A stretch of DNA of 48,837 nt from Sphingobacterium alimentarium (lineage in GTDB: Bacteria > Bacteroidota > Bacteroidia > Sphingobacteriales > Sphingobacteriaceae): assembly GCF_004342685.1 (NCBI RefSeq), contig NZ_SMBZ01000028.1, positions 1 to 48,837 on the forward strand, in the 5' to 3' direction. The notes below the pieces were generated by a model. The model had not been told where the DNA came from and ran no database searches. It worked only from the letters and a program-made list of their open reading frames with translations. This document shows, piece after piece, positions 37,682 through 48,064 of this stretch. Position 1 is the stretch's first letter. Each line of letters starts with the position of its first letter. A program made the position numbers and the translations under genes.

Positions 37682-37695
37682 GTTTCACGTGAAAC
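37682..37695. promoter_or_regulatory. parS site 2
   Basis: A second perfect GTTTCACGTGAAAC, 31 bases after the first. Two tandem parS sites next to mnmG (gidA) indicate a centromere region near the origin. Confidence 0.85.
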
Positions 37696-37708
37696 AAAGA
37701 ATTTGAAT

Positions 37709-39568
37709 ATGTTTAATAAATATAATGTAATTGTTGTTGGTGCAGGACATGCGGGTTGTGAGGCGGCCGCAGCAGCTGCAAACTTGGGATCATCCACCCT
37801 ATTAATCACAATGAATATGGGTGTTATAGCCCAAATGAGTTGTAATCCTGCAATTGGTGGTGTGGCAAAAGGACAGATCGTACGTGAAGTGGATGCAATG
37901 GGTGGATATACTGGAATCATCGCGGATAAATCCACAATTCAATTTCGTATGCTTAATAAATCGAAAGGTCCAGCAATGTGGAGCCCTCGTACGCAAAATG
38001 ATAGAATGAGATTTGCGGAAGAATGGAGATTACAACTCGAAGCATTACCCAATTTAGATATTTGGCAGGATACAGTTAAAGAGGTAATTGTTGAAGGCAA
38101 TACAGTAAAAGGAGTCATTACATCTTTAGGAATACGTATAGAAGCGGATGCTGTTGTACTAACAAACGGAACATTCTTAAATGGTATAATACATATCGGT
38201 GAGAAAAAATTTGGTGGAGGACGTACAGGTGAAAAATCAGCAACGGGATTAACGGAACAATTGGTTTCATTAGGTTTCGAAGCTGGACGTATGAAAACAG
38301 GAACACCTCCGCGTATTGATGGAAGAAGTTTGAACTATGCTGTCATGGAAGAACAGTGGGGTGATGAAGAACGTGGTCGATTCTCCTATACTGATGTTGA
38401 AATTCCTACAGAACAAAGATGTTGTTGGATTACATATACTAATGATAAGGTCCATGAAATTCTTAAAACCGGATTTGAAAAATCTCCGATGTTTACAGGA
38501 AGAATCAAAGGTTTAGGTCCTAGATACTGTCCATCCATCGAGGATAAAATTAACCGCTTCGCAGAAAGAGATAGACATCAAATATTTGTAGAACCTGAAG
38601 GTTTTAAAACAGTAGAAATATATGTAAATGGATTTTCCACTTCGCTGCCGGAAGATGTACAACAAAAAGCTTTGCGTCTGATTCCAGGTTTTGAGAATGC
38701 GAAAATGTATAGACCAGGGTATGCCATAGAATATGACTACTTCCCTCCTATGCAGTTGGATCTAACTTTAGAAACACAACTGGTAAAGAACTTATTTTTT
38801 GCAGGACAGATCAACGGTACGACTGGTTATGAAGAAGCAGCAGCCCAAGGTTTCGTTGCTGGTGTAAATGCGCATCAAAAAACAAATGATCTTCATGAGC
38901 TAATTCTTAAGAGATCAGAATCATATATTGGTGTATTGATTGATGATTTAGTAACTAAAGGTACTGAAGAACCATACCGTATGTTCACTTCAAGAGCAGA
39001 ACACCGTCTTCTACTTCGTCAAGATAATGCAGATATACGTTTAACTCCTATCGCGCATAAATTAGGACTTGTATCTGATGAGCGTTTAGCTAAAGTAAAT
39101 AAGAAAATAAAAGATTCGGAAGAATTGGTACAATACATGAAAGATAATTCTATTGAACCAAATGCAATGAATCCACTACTACAGGAAATTGGTTCAAGTG
39201 AGCTTACGCAGAAATCGAGAATGTACAATGTCCTAACACGACCACATGTAAACATTCAACATCTTATGTCAGCTGACAACGCATTACAGAATGTATTAGA
39301 GCAGTACGATAAAGAAACTATAGAACAAGCTGAAATCAAAGTGAAATATGATAGCTATTTTGAAAAAGAAATGGAGATCGTAAACAAAATGAAGAAAATG
39401 GAAGACAAAGAAATTAATCCAGATTTTGATTATTCTTCATTAACTTCACTTTCTATTGAAGCAAGAGAAAAGTTATTAAAAGTAAAACCGCGTACCTTAG
39501 GTCAAGCATCGAGAATATCCGGTGTATCTCCTTCTGATATTAGTGTGTTGATGGTACATATGAACTAA
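37709..39568 (+). CDS. mnmG: tRNA U34 carboxymethylaminomethyl-synthesis FAD enzyme
   Basis: 619 residues from the ATG at 37709 ([20 protein letters not shown]), preferred to an in-frame TTG two codons earlier. The FAD-binding GAGHAG, the [17 protein letters not shown] block and [17 protein letters not shown] are conserved, as is the C-terminal [17 protein letters not shown]. With MnmE it modifies the wobble uridine of tRNAs. In many bacteria the gene lies near oriC, which fits the parS sites here. Confidence 0.95.
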   Translation: MFNKYNVIVVGAGHAGCEAAAAAANLGSSTLLITMNMGVIAQMSCNPAIGGVAKGQIVREVDAMGGYTGIIADKSTIQFRMLNKSKGPAMWSPRTQNDRMRFAEEWRLQLEALPNLDIWQDTVKEVIVEGNTVKGVITSLGIRIEADAVVLTNGTFLNGIIHIGEKKFGGGRTGEKSATGLTEQLVSLGFEAGRMKTGTPPRIDGRSLNYAVMEEQWGDEERGRFSYTDVEIPTEQRCCWITYTNDKVHEILKTGFEKSPMFTGRIKGLGPRYCPSIEDKINRFAERDRHQIFVEPEGFKTVEIYVNGFSTSLPEDVQQKALRLIPGFENAKMYRPGYAIEYDYFPPMQLDLTLETQLVKNLFFAGQINGTTGYEEAAAQGFVAGVNAHQKTNDLHELILKRSESYIGVLIDDLVTKGTEEPYRMFTSRAEHRLLLRQDNADIRLTPIAHKLGLVSDERLAKVNKKIKDSEELVQYMKDNSIEPNAMNPLLQEIGSSELTQKSRMYNVLTRPHVNIQHLMSADNALQNVLEQYDKETIEQAEIKVKYDSYFEKEMEIVNKMKKMEDKEINPDFDYSSLTSLSIEAREKLLKVKPRTLGQASRISGVSPSDISVLMVHMN

Positions 39569-39602
39569 AGAATATATTGGCGCTATAAGAGCAAATAATT
39601 TT

Positions 39603-41279
39603 ATGGATAAAAATAGTATTAACTACTTCGCAAACTTAAAAAGCAGATTAAGTTTACAAAACAACTTTTTGTTTGTATTAGCTTTACTTATATCGCTAAC
39701 TTCTATTCGGTGTGCTAACATGCAAACACCTACTGGAGGACCAAAAGATTCAATTCCTCCAGTAATTTTAAATGAATTGCCTGCTAATCTAACGCGTAAT
39801 TTTAAACAAAAAGAGATTGTACTTACTTTTGATGAATATATTAAGCTAAACAACCAACATAAGGAGTTTAGTATATCTCCAGATCTAGACAAACAACCAG
39901 AATATCGAGTAAAGAAAAAAGATCTGATCATTACCCTACCCGATTCACTGGAAGAAAATACAACATACACAATTAATTTCGGTAAAGGTTTAGTTGATTA
40001 CAACGAAAGCAATCCCATAGCCAATTACAATTATGTATTTTCTACAGGACCTGAATTGGATTCTCTTTCTATCGCTGGTTCCGTTCAGAATGCATACACC
40101 AAAACATTTGATCCTAAGCAAGATTTAGACGTACGTGTATTATTAATCCCAACTAAGCAAGACAGTATTTTTGGAAAAAGAAAAGCTAATATATTTACAA
40201 GCGTAGACAGTACAGGTAATTTCACATTCAAAAACTTAAGAGAAGATACTTATAGAATATACGCTCTTAAGGAAGAGAACAATGATCGTATCTATAATCA
40301 ACCGAACGAGCTTATTGGATTTCTATCGGACTCTATCGTCTTAACCCAAAATATTCAAGATATCAAAATTGAATATTCGAAAGGAAAACCAAAAGAATTT
40401 AGAGTCAATGATCGAAAAATAGAAAAAGATAGTCGCGTATTAGTCACATTCAATCAGCCTATCGACTCCCCTTCTATCCAATTCTTACATCCTCAAAATA
40501 TCGCGTATGATAAGGTGCATTTAGAATATAGTAAGACAAAAGATTCACTTAAGTTCTTCTTTGAAGAAGTAGATTTTGACTCGCTGAAATTCGAACTGCT
40601 GGATCGCAATACAGTACTCGACACGGTGATTATACGCAGGGGTAAAAATGATAAATACGAGCGCGAACTAAAACCCCAACTCAATATTTCGAATAAGGTT
40701 GAAAAAGTAAATCATATTAAAATAACGGGAAACTTTCCAATCTTGAATATTGATAAAGATAAAATTACGCTGTTGGAAGATTCTACTTCCAGACGCAATT
40801 TTCAATTGCAAAAAGATAGCGTACTGACAAATGTATACCACCTACGTTATAATTGGAGACCTAAAAGAAACTATGAATTAACCATTCAAGAGAATGCAAT
40901 GTCTTCTATTTTTAATGATAAAAACAAAGAAGTAAAGAATGCTTTCACCTTAGATGAGACAGAAAACTTTGGGGACATTAAATTCATTATAAATGGCCTA
41001 GACAGTAATATCAATTATATTGTTGAACTTACTAACGAAAATAAGGACAAGATAATTGATCAGAAAATTATAAGAAATAGTAGCGAGCTGCGATACAGCA
41101 AATTCCCAGGTGGGAAATACGTATTACGAATGATTAAAGATATGAATGGAAATGGCAGATGGGATGGTGCTGATGTATTTAATAGAATTCATGCAGAGCC
41201 GATTTGGTATCTGGAAAAACCTATTACCATTCGTGCCAATTGGGAGCAATCGGAGACGATTACACCCAAATTTGAATGA
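39603..41279 (+). CDS. Ig-like domain (Big_5) lipoprotein
   Basis: 558 residues. A hydrophobic N-terminal helix (FLFVLALLISLTSIRCAN) ends at a lipobox cysteine. It is followed by TPTGGPKDSIPPVILNELP, the usual start of Bacteroidota Big_5-containing lipoproteins. The domain (IVLTFDEYIKLNNQHKEFSI, NTTYTINFGKGLVDYNESNP) is followed by further beta-rich modules. The function is unknown; it is likely outer-membrane or periplasmic. Confidence 0.8.
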   Translation: MDKNSINYFANLKSRLSLQNNFLFVLALLISLTSIRCANMQTPTGGPKDSIPPVILNELPANLTRNFKQKEIVLTFDEYIKLNNQHKEFSISPDLDKQPEYRVKKKDLIITLPDSLEENTTYTINFGKGLVDYNESNPIANYNYVFSTGPELDSLSIAGSVQNAYTKTFDPKQDLDVRVLLIPTKQDSIFGKRKANIFTSVDSTGNFTFKNLREDTYRIYALKEENNDRIYNQPNELIGFLSDSIVLTQNIQDIKIEYSKGKPKEFRVNDRKIEKDSRVLVTFNQPIDSPSIQFLHPQNIAYDKVHLEYSKTKDSLKFFFEEVDFDSLKFELLDRNTVLDTVIIRRGKNDKYERELKPQLNISNKVEKVNHIKITGNFPILNIDKDKITLLEDSTSRRNFQLQKDSVLTNVYHLRYNWRPKRNYELTIQENAMSSIFNDKNKEVKNAFTLDETENFGDIKFIINGLDSNINYIVELTNENKDKIIDQKIIRNSSELRYSKFPGGKYVLRMIKDMNGNGRWDGADVFNRIHAEPIWYLEKPITIRANWEQSETITPKFE

Positions 41280-41289
41280 TAGAAATGTA

Positions 41290-41805
41290 CTATTTTTCCG
41301 AAAACCAGCTCGAATACATCACATAATTGTGCGGAAGATTTTCCAATAAAGCCATTTGCTCATCAGTAAGTGGCTTTATTATTTTTGCAGGCACACCAGC
41401 ATATAAATAACCGGACTCACAAACCGTATTTTCCAATACAACGGCACCAGCTGCTATGATTACCTTAGATTGAATAATAGCACGGTCCATAACAATAGCA
41501 CCCATACCGATCAATACATAATCCTCTATGACACAGCCGTGTACAATAGCATTATGCCCAATATTGACATAATTGCCAATATCTGTACCATTACGTTGAT
41601 AAGTGCCATGAATGGTTACATTATCCTGTATATTGCTATAATCTCCTATTTTGATGTAATTCACATCTCCCCGTACCACAGCATTAAACCATATCGAACA
41701 ATGTTTTCCAATGCTTACATCACCTACGATAGTACAATTAGGAGCTACAAAGGTATGCTCATCAATAAAAGGAAAGCTTTCTTTTACAGGTAAAATAGTA
41801 GCCAT
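41290..41805 (-). CDS. gamma carbonic anhydrase family protein
   Basis: 171 residues of left-handed beta-helix hexapeptide repeats (IVGDVSIGKHCSIWFNAVVRG, IGDYSNIQDN). The three metal-binding histidines are H66, H84 and H89 (TIHG, NIGHNAIVHG). Many of these bacterial proteins lack measured anhydrase activity. It lies five bases after nadB on the same strand, so they are probably cotranscribed. Confidence 0.9.
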   Translation of the reverse strand: MATILPVKESFPFIDEHTFVAPNCTIVGDVSIGKHCSIWFNAVVRGDVNYIKIGDYSNIQDNVTIHGTYQRNGTDIGNYVNIGHNAIVHGCVIEDYVLIGMGAIVMDRAIIQSKVIIAAGAVVLENTVCESGYLYAGVPAKIIKPLTDEQMALLENLPHNYVMYSSWFSEK

Positions 41806-41810
41806 AAATA

Positions 41811-43403
41811 TTACAATATAGTGTCTTCTAAAATATTTGCGTGATTAGGAAAGTCAGTTGTATAATGCAGTCCCCTACTCTCTTTGCGTGTCATCGCCGA
41901 TTTAACGACTAAATACGCTACTTGAATAACGTTTCGAAGTTCACAAAGTTTTACAGAAAGCTTAGTATTCTTATAAAAAGACTCCGTCTCTTCGTGTAAG
42001 AGCCCTAAACGTCTCATAGCGCGCTGCAGACGAAAGTCCGAACGTACGATACCCACATAATCAGACATAAACTTCTGCGTCTCACGCAGATTGTGCGTGA
42101 CCAAAATATCCTCATTTAATAAATGCGTATCTGAATCATCCCAATTAGGGATATGTTCTTTATAAGAAATATTTTTAATCTTCTGATTTGCATTTATAAA
42201 AATACGATGTGCATATACAGCAGCTTCTAGTAACGAATTGGAAGCCAAACGGTTAGCTCCATGTAATCCAGTCGATGAACATTCTCCACAAGCATACAAA
42301 TTATTAATCGTACTCGCACCATAATCGTCCACCATAATACCACCACACAAATAGTGGGCTGCTGGCGTCACCGGAATATAATCTTTGGTCATATCCAAAC
42401 CAATGGAGAGACACTTCTCGTATATATTTGGGAAATGAGATAATAAATCTTCTTTATTGCGATGAGTAATATCCAGGTATACATAATCCAAACCTGATTT
42501 TTTCATTTCGGCATCAATGGCTCGCGCTACAATGTCCCTCGGTGCTAATGATCCACGTGAATCATACTCTTCCATAAAAGATTCACCATTTGCTCTCCGC
42601 AAAATTCCACCAAAACCGCGTACAGCTTCAGAAATCAAAAATGCTGGATATTCGCTCGGATTGTATAGCGCCGTCGGATGAAACTGAATAAATTCCATAT
42701 TACGAACCTTACCCTTGGCTCTATAAACCATCGCTATACCATCCCCTGTGGCTATAGTAGGATTTGTAGTGCTGGAATACACATGCCCCGCACCTCCCGT
42801 CGCCATCAGCGTAATTTTTGAAAGAAACTTCTCAACAATACCTGTTCGCGTATTAAAAGCATAGATGCCATAACACTCAATATCGGTAGATTTCTTATCC
42901 ACATGTACACCCAAATGATGCTGTGTGATCAAATCTACTGCAAAATAATGCGTCAGAATTTCAATATTTGGATGCTGATGCACCTTTTCTAATAAGGCAC
43001 GCTCAATTTCATATCCCGTAATATCTTTATAATGTAGAATACGATGTGCAGAATGACCTCCTTCTTTCGCTAAATCATACTCTCCAGAATCTTCTTTATC
43101 AAATGAAGTACCGTAAGCAATCAATTCTGCAATACGATCCGGACCATCCTTAATTACGTTTTCCACAACTTGTGGATTACATAATCCATCACCTGCAACG
43201 AGTGTATCTTGAATGTGATTTTCGAAGCTATCTGATTGACCTGTAACAACTGCCACACCACCTTGAGCATACTTTGTATTTGATTCATCTTCGTTGGATT
43301 TTGTCACTATTAACACTTTACCAACATCCGCAGCCTTCAATGCAAAACTTAAACCCGCAATTCCTGATCCAACAACCAAAAAATCAACTTTTCTTTCCGA
43401 CAT
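41811..43403 (-). CDS. nadB: L-aspartate oxidase
   Basis: About 530 residues from the ATG at 43403 (MSERKVDFLVVGSGIAGLSF), which removes a ten-residue in-frame extension from a TTG. The FAD motif GSGIAG, SNTKYAQGGVAVV, HPTALYNPSEYPAFLISEA and the C-terminal HGANRLASNSLLEA blocks are present. It makes iminoaspartate, which NadA converts to quinolinate. nadA lies on the other strand across the candidate origin. Confidence 0.95.
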   Translation of the reverse strand: MSERKVDFLVVGSGIAGLSFALKAADVGKVLIVTKSNEDESNTKYAQGGVAVVTGQSDSFENHIQDTLVAGDGLCNPQVVENVIKDGPDRIAELIAYGTSFDKEDSGEYDLAKEGGHSAHRILHYKDITGYEIERALLEKVHQHPNIEILTHYFAVDLITQHHLGVHVDKKSTDIECYGIYAFNTRTGIVEKFLSKITLMATGGAGHVYSSTTNPTIATGDGIAMVYRAKGKVRNMEFIQFHPTALYNPSEYPAFLISEAVRGFGGILRRANGESFMEEYDSRGSLAPRDIVARAIDAEMKKSGLDYVYLDITHRNKEDLLSHFPNIYEKCLSIGLDMTKDYIPVTPAAHYLCGGIMVDDYGASTINNLYACGECSSTGLHGANRLASNSLLEAAVYAHRIFINANQKIKNISYKEHIPNWDDSDTHLLNEDILVTHNLRETQKFMSDYVGIVRSDFRLQRAMRRLGLLHEETESFYKNTKLSVKLCELRNVIQVAYLVVKSAMTRKESRGLHYTTDFPNHANILEDTIL

Positions 43404-43439
43404 AAAATTTTTACATGCTAAAAATTGAAACAAATTAAC

Positions 43440-43800
43440 AAATAATGTGGAAAACGTGTAAACAAAAAGTTAATTAAATTTTAAAACTATTTATTATTCC
43501 ACAATCCCACCTATTTCCACACAAGTTTCACGTGACAAGTGAGGAAAAATTCATCATATATTAACATTATCTAAACGATGAGATTCTCACAAAAAATTAT
43601 GGAAAAGAAAATCAAAGAAAAATCACAGCATTGAAAATCAGCACTAAAAGATTCGGATACTGTGGATAATTTGTGGATAAGTAATAAATAACCGAAAAAT
43701 AAAATTAAAATTCATACAGTTATCCCCATTTTCCACAGACTAATAAACAATAAGATTCTTCTTTTAAAAAAAGATTATTATTTATTGAAAAAAAGGAATG
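43440..43800. other. candidate chromosomal replication origin (oriC)
   Basis: A gene-free, AT-rich gap between the divergent nadB and nadA. DnaA boxes: two perfect TGTGGATAA at 43661-43669 and 43672-43680. Near-matches are TGTGGAAAA 43446-43454, TATTCCACA 43495-43503, ATTTCCACA 43513-43521, TTATCCCCA 43720-43728 and TTTTCCACA 43729-43737. The AT-rich runs at 43466-43500 and 43741-43796 could be unwinding elements. A degenerate parS lies inside. dnaA is not in this window. Confidence 0.7.
43525..43538. promoter_or_regulatory. degenerate parS-like site
   Basis: GTTTCACGTGACAA keeps the CACGTG centre and the left arm but has two mismatches in the right arm. Confidence 0.4.
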
Positions 43801-43825
43801 TGAATTTCGTTTGAATTTCTTTGTT

Positions 43826-43833
43826 TACTTTTG
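43826..43833 (+). promoter_or_regulatory. -7 promoter box (TACTTTTG) of nadA
   Basis: TACTTTTG lies 45 bases before the nadA ATG and matches TAnnTTTG. Confidence 0.5.
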
Positions 43834-43878
43834 TGAACTGGATTAGTCAAAAGGATTAACCAAATTACAGAAGACAGC

Positions 43879-44877
43879 ATGGACAAAACGTATCAAAGAG
43901 ATTTAGAAGCAAAAGGCTTCATTGATGTTCCTGTGGATCCAAGTTTGGATCTTATCGAAGAAATTCAACGATTGAAAAAGGAAAAAAATGCAGTAATTTT
44001 AGCACACTACTATCAAGATGCTGAAATTCAGGATTTAGCAGATTACATTGGCGACAGCTTAGGACTTTCTCAACAAGCTGCCAAGACAGATGCGGATGTA
44101 ATTGTGTTTGCTGGTGTGCATTTTATGGCCGAAACAGCAAAAATTCTTTCTCCAAGCAAGAAAGTGTTACTTCCAGATCTCAAAGCAGGTTGTTCTTTGT
44201 CAGATTCTTGTCCTCCACACCTTTTTGCAAAATTCAAAGAGCAATATCCTGATCATTTGGTCATTACATACGTGAATTGTACAGCCGAATTGAAAGCGCT
44301 GTCGGATATTGTGTGTACTTCAAGCAATGCTGTGCAGATTGTAGAATCTCTTCCTGCAGATCAAAAAATTATTTTTGGTCCAGATCGCAATTTGGGCGAT
44401 TACGTAAAGAAGAAAACAGGTCGTGATTTGATATTGTGGAATGGAGCTTGTATGGTTCACGAGATTTTTTCACGTGAAAAAATTGAAAATCTACGCGCAG
44501 AATATCCTGGAGCAAAATTTATTGCACATCCAGAGTGTGAAGATCACATTTTGGCAGAGGCGGATTACATCGGTTCTACTTCGGGAATGCTTAAATATAC
44601 AATTGAAGATGAAGCTAATACATATATAGTTGCCACAGAATCGGGAATTTTGCATCAAATGCAAAAATCTAGCCCACACAAAACATTTATTCCGGCTCCG
44701 CCAAATAATGCTTGTGCTTGCAACGATTGTCCACATATGAAACTCAATACATTGGAAAAATTATACAATTGCATGAAATACGATCAGCCAGAGATAATTC
44801 TTCCGGAAGATGTAATTGTACGCGCGCAAAAACCTATTGAGCGTATGTTGGAAATATCAGCTCGATTAGGTTTGTAA
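43879..44877 (+). CDS. nadA: quinolinate synthase A
   Basis: 332 residues. Likely [4Fe-4S] ligands are C105 (KAGCSLSDS), C191 (WNGACMVHE) and C284 (CACNDCPHM). [19 protein letters not shown] is the substrate-binding start. NadA condenses iminoaspartate with dihydroxyacetone phosphate to give quinolinate for NAD synthesis. A parS-like palindrome lies within the coding sequence. Confidence 0.95.
   Translation: MDKTYQRDLEAKGFIDVPVDPSLDLIEEIQRLKKEKNAVILAHYYQDAEIQDLADYIGDSLGLSQQAAKTDADVIVFAGVHFMAETAKILSPSKKVLLPDLKAGCSLSDSCPPHLFAKFKEQYPDHLVITYVNCTAELKALSDIVCTSSNAVQIVESLPADQKIIFGPDRNLGDYVKKKTGRDLILWNGACMVHEIFSREKIENLRAEYPGAKFIAHPECEDHILAEADYIGSTSGMLKYTIEDEANTYIVATESGILHQMQKSSPHKTFIPAPPNNACACNDCPHMKLNTLEKLYNCMKYDQPEIILPEDVIVRAQKPIERMLEISARLGL
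44468..44479. promoter_or_regulatory. parS-like palindrome inside nadA
   Basis: TTTCACGTGAAA is a perfect 12-bp palindrome. Against the 14-bp parS core both outer bases differ (T and A for G and C). Confidence 0.5.
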
Positions 44878-44887
44878 ACCTATTCAT

Positions 44888-44901
44888 GTTTCACATGAAA
44901 A
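44888..44901. promoter_or_regulatory. degenerate parS-like site after nadA
   Basis: GTTTCACATGAAAA differs from the parS core at two positions, including the central CACGTG (CACATG). Confidence 0.35.
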
Positions 44902-44907
44902 ATATAG

Positions 44908-44940
44908 AAAATAGGGCAATTTTTACATTAGCCCTATTTT
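44908..44940 (+). terminator. terminator after nadA
   Basis: A 10-bp stem (AAAATAGGGC and complement), 13-nt loop and T-rich end. Confidence 0.75.
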
Positions 44941-44970
44941 TATCACTTACGGGCAAGGAATTTTTATACG

Positions 44971-44978
44971 TATCTTTG
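44971..44978 (+). promoter_or_regulatory. -7 promoter box (TATCTTTG) of thiL
   Basis: TATCTTTG lies 19 bases before the thiL ATG and matches TAnnTTTG. Confidence 0.5.
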
Positions 44979-44997
44979 TTGTGGAAAAAATGTTAAT

Positions 44998-46044
44998 ATG
45001 TTTGATAATATAGATAAAACTGATATAAATGAATTGGGTGAGTTTGGCTTAATCAAGCACCTGACTCAAACTGTAGAATTAACACAAGAATCTTCCAATA
45101 AGGGCATTGGAGACGACGCGGCTGTACTTGATTTTTCGGGATACAAAACGTTGATTTCTACGGATTTACTTTTAGAAAATATTCATTTTGACTTGCGTTA
45201 TGTTCCCCTTAAACACTTGGGTTACAAGGCAGTACAAGTCAATTTGTCTGATATATACGCGATGAATGGTATAGCGTCGCAGATTACTTTCTCCATAGGT
45301 TTATCTTCTAAATTTCCGCTGGAAGCGATCGAAGAAATTTATGAAGGTGCTTTAATTGCTTGTAAAAAATACGGTGTTGATTTAATAGGTGGTGATACTT
45401 CGGCTTCGGCACAAGGATTGGTGATTTCGGTGACCAGTATTGGATATGCGAAAGAAGAAAAAATAGCTTATCGTTCGGGTGCACAAGAAGGTGATTTATT
45501 GTGTGTCTCTGGTGATTTGGGTGGTGCGTATGTTGGCTTGCAATTATTAGAAAGAGAAAAACAGATTTATTTGGAAAACCCTAATATTCAGCCTGATCTG
45601 GAAGGAAAAGACTATATTGTCGAACGTCAACTCAAACCAGAAGCTCGTAAAGATGTGATTGATTTATTAGCACATCTGGATATCACTCCTACCTCTATGA
45701 TAGATGTATCGGATGGATTGGCATCTGAGATTTTGCATATATGTAATGCCTCGAATGTTGGCTGTAAATTATACGAAGAGAAAATCCCTTTAGATCCAAT
45801 GACTTACGAAACGGCACGTGAATTTGGATTGGATCCTACCGTATGTGCGTTAAGTGGTGGAGAAGATTACGAATTGCTTTTCACGATTCCGCAAGCAGAC
45901 TATGATAAGGTAAAAGGGCAGTTGGATATTTCTGTAATAGGCTATATTACAGAGCCTGCAGCTGGAAAAGAAATGATTTCAAAATCGGGTCATGTGCATG
46001 AAATCAAGGCGCAAGGCTGGAATGCTTTTAAAAATAAAAGCTAA
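44998..46044 (+). CDS. thiL: thiamine-phosphate kinase
   Basis: 348 residues of the PurM/ThiL ATP-binding fold: LGEFGLIKHL at the N-terminus, then the metal and substrate motifs GIGDDAAVLDF, VNLSDIYAMNG, LIGGDTSAS, DVSDGLASE and LSGGEDYELLFT. It phosphorylates thiamine monophosphate to the active pyrophosphate. It has its own promoter box and a terminator. Confidence 0.92.
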   Translation: MFDNIDKTDINELGEFGLIKHLTQTVELTQESSNKGIGDDAAVLDFSGYKTLISTDLLLENIHFDLRYVPLKHLGYKAVQVNLSDIYAMNGIASQITFSIGLSSKFPLEAIEEIYEGALIACKKYGVDLIGGDTSASAQGLVISVTSIGYAKEEKIAYRSGAQEGDLLCVSGDLGGAYVGLQLLEREKQIYLENPNIQPDLEGKDYIVERQLKPEARKDVIDLLAHLDITPTSMIDVSDGLASEILHICNASNVGCKLYEEKIPLDPMTYETAREFGLDPTVCALSGGEDYELLFTIPQADYDKVKGQLDISVIGYITEPAAGKEMISKSGHVHEIKAQGWNAFKNKS

Positions 46045-46071
46045 TTTGTAGGGCTTAACTTTATCAAAAAT

Positions 46072-46102
46072 AAAAGGTCATTGTGATAAGCAATGACCTT
46101 TT
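46072..46102 (+). terminator. terminator after thiL
   Basis: A 12-bp stem (AAAAGGTCATTG and complement), 7-nt loop and T run end 32 bases before the next gene. Confidence 0.8.
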
Positions 46103-46134
46103 TTGTATCTTTAGATACACCAATTTATAAATGT

Positions 46135-48042
46135 ATGGCAGCTCCTTTGTGGACACCTTCGAAGCAGTATACTGAATCTTCTCCTCTATTTGCATTCAAA
46201 AATTATATTGAGGCAAAATATAAAAATAATATCCCTGATTATCCTTCTTTGCATCAATGGTCTATAGATCATTTGGATTCATTTTGGGAATCGGTTTTAA
46301 ATTATTTTGATATTTCTTATTCTGGAAATTATACGAATGTATTAGATTGGGAAGCGAATAGCCCTGATTTTATTGCTGCGAAATGGTTTGAAGGAATGGA
46401 ATTGTCTTATGCGGAGCATATTTTTAAATCGTATAAAGCGAATGGTGTTGCTATCAAGTTTCAATCCGAATACGAAGAATATCAAGAAGTTAAATGGGAG
46501 GAATTGAAAAGTAAAGTCAGTAAAATACAGCAATATTTAATTGATCAGGGGATAAGTAAAGGCGACAGGATTGCTGCTGTATTGAATAATAGAGTAGATA
46601 CGATTGCTATTTTCTTGGCTGCTAATTCTTTAGGTGCAATATGGTCTTGCTGCTCACCAGACTTTGGCGATAAAGCAATTGTGGAGCGATTTGAACAAAT
46701 AGAACCTAAACTTTTATTTATTGAAACAAAATATCAGTATAATGATAAGACATTTTCAAAAAATGATACTTTGATTATGTTGATAAGTAAGTTAATAACT
46801 CTGCAATCTGTTGTAAATCTGAATGATAGTATGTGGAATACGGTAATGGAGAAATATACACCAAAAGCGTTAACATTTGTCCGTGTACCTTTCTCCCACC
46901 CTATTTGGATATTGTATTCATCAGGAACGACTGGGAAACCTAAAGCTATTACACATAGTACAGGAGGTAATCTATTGGAACATTTCAAAGCATTAGCATT
47001 ACATCAAAATGTACAAGCTGGTGAAAATTTCTTGTGGTATTCCACTACAGGTTGGATGATGTGGAACTATGCATTGTCTTCTTTGCTGTGTGGCGCTACG
47101 TTGTGTTTGTTTGAGGGGATAATAAATCATAATAATCATCAAACATTTTGGAGTTTTTTAAAATCCGCTAAGGTAGACCACTTAGGAGCAGGAGCAGTTT
47201 ATTTTACCTCTATTGAGCAGTTAGAAATAGATGACTATCAGCCAAAAGTGATTGGTTCTACCGGATCACCCTTACCTGCTTCAACTTTTGAGGCTTTACA
47301 GAAAAAATTCCCTGAGGTACATATCATTTCATTAAGCGGTGGTACGGATGTTTGTTCGGCATTCTTGTCGGGCTCTTCGATGTTGCCTGTATATGCAGGC
47401 CAATTGCAGTGCAAGACATTGGGATCAGATATTGTAGCATTCGATGAGGATGGTATGGAAGTATGGGATGAGGTAGGTGAATTGATCATAAAGAAGCCTA
47501 TGCCGTCGATGCCTGTATATTTTTGGAGTGATAGCGACAATGCGAAATATCGAGACAGTTATTTTGATAAATTTCCGCACGTATGGGCTCATGGTGATTG
47601 GATAAAAATAATTTCTGATGAAGGAATAATAATTTATGGTCGCTCCGATGCTACGCTGAATCGTGGGGGCGTACGTATTGGTACGGCTGAAATATATAAT
47701 GCCGTAAATGAATTGGAGGAAGTACAGGATGCGCTGGTGATTACTACCGATGAAAGCGATGGTTCTTCTAAAATGTTGCTTTTTGTACGACTTGTAGAGA
47801 ATTTGAAATTAGATGATGCAATTCAAAAGCGAATAAAAAGCAATTTGAGAAAGCAATATAGCCCCAGACATGTTCCGGATTCTATTTTTCAAGTAGCAGA
47901 TATTCCTTATACCTTAAGCGGTAAAAAGTTAGAAATACCGGTGAAGAAGATATTTGCAGGTATCCCAATTGATAAAGCTGTTTCTAAGGATATAATGCGT
48001 AATCCAGACTGTTTAGAAGAGTATTTGTCGTTCCCTGGATAG
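46135..48042 (+). CDS. acetoacetate-CoA ligase (ANL superfamily)
   Basis: About 635 residues from the ATG at 46135 (MAAPLWTPS). The upstream in-frame ATG at 46093 lies in the terminator and is not credible. The core carries ILYSSGTTGKPKAITHS, HGDWIKI, GRSDATLNRGGVRIGTAEIYN and the C-terminal PYTLSGKKLEIPVKK with the catalytic lysine. It activates acetoacetate or short acids to the CoA ester. The N-terminal LWTPSKQ motif favours acetoacetyl-CoA synthetase over acetyl-CoA synthetase. Confidence 0.88.
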   Translation: MAAPLWTPSKQYTESSPLFAFKNYIEAKYKNNIPDYPSLHQWSIDHLDSFWESVLNYFDISYSGNYTNVLDWEANSPDFIAAKWFEGMELSYAEHIFKSYKANGVAIKFQSEYEEYQEVKWEELKSKVSKIQQYLIDQGISKGDRIAAVLNNRVDTIAIFLAANSLGAIWSCCSPDFGDKAIVERFEQIEPKLLFIETKYQYNDKTFSKNDTLIMLISKLITLQSVVNLNDSMWNTVMEKYTPKALTFVRVPFSHPIWILYSSGTTGKPKAITHSTGGNLLEHFKALALHQNVQAGENFLWYSTTGWMMWNYALSSLLCGATLCLFEGIINHNNHQTFWSFLKSAKVDHLGAGAVYFTSIEQLEIDDYQPKVIGSTGSPLPASTFEALQKKFPEVHIISLSGGTDVCSAFLSGSSMLPVYAGQLQCKTLGSDIVAFDEDGMEVWDEVGELIIKKPMPSMPVYFWSDSDNAKYRDSYFDKFPHVWAHGDWIKIISDEGIIIYGRSDATLNRGGVRIGTAEIYNAVNELEEVQDALVITTDESDGSSKMLLFVRLVENLKLDDAIQKRIKSNLRKQYSPRHVPDSIFQVADIPYTLSGKKLEIPVKKIFAGIPIDKAVSKDIMRNPDCLEEYLSFPG

Positions 48043-48064
48043 GATTAGTGTCAAGACTATTATA

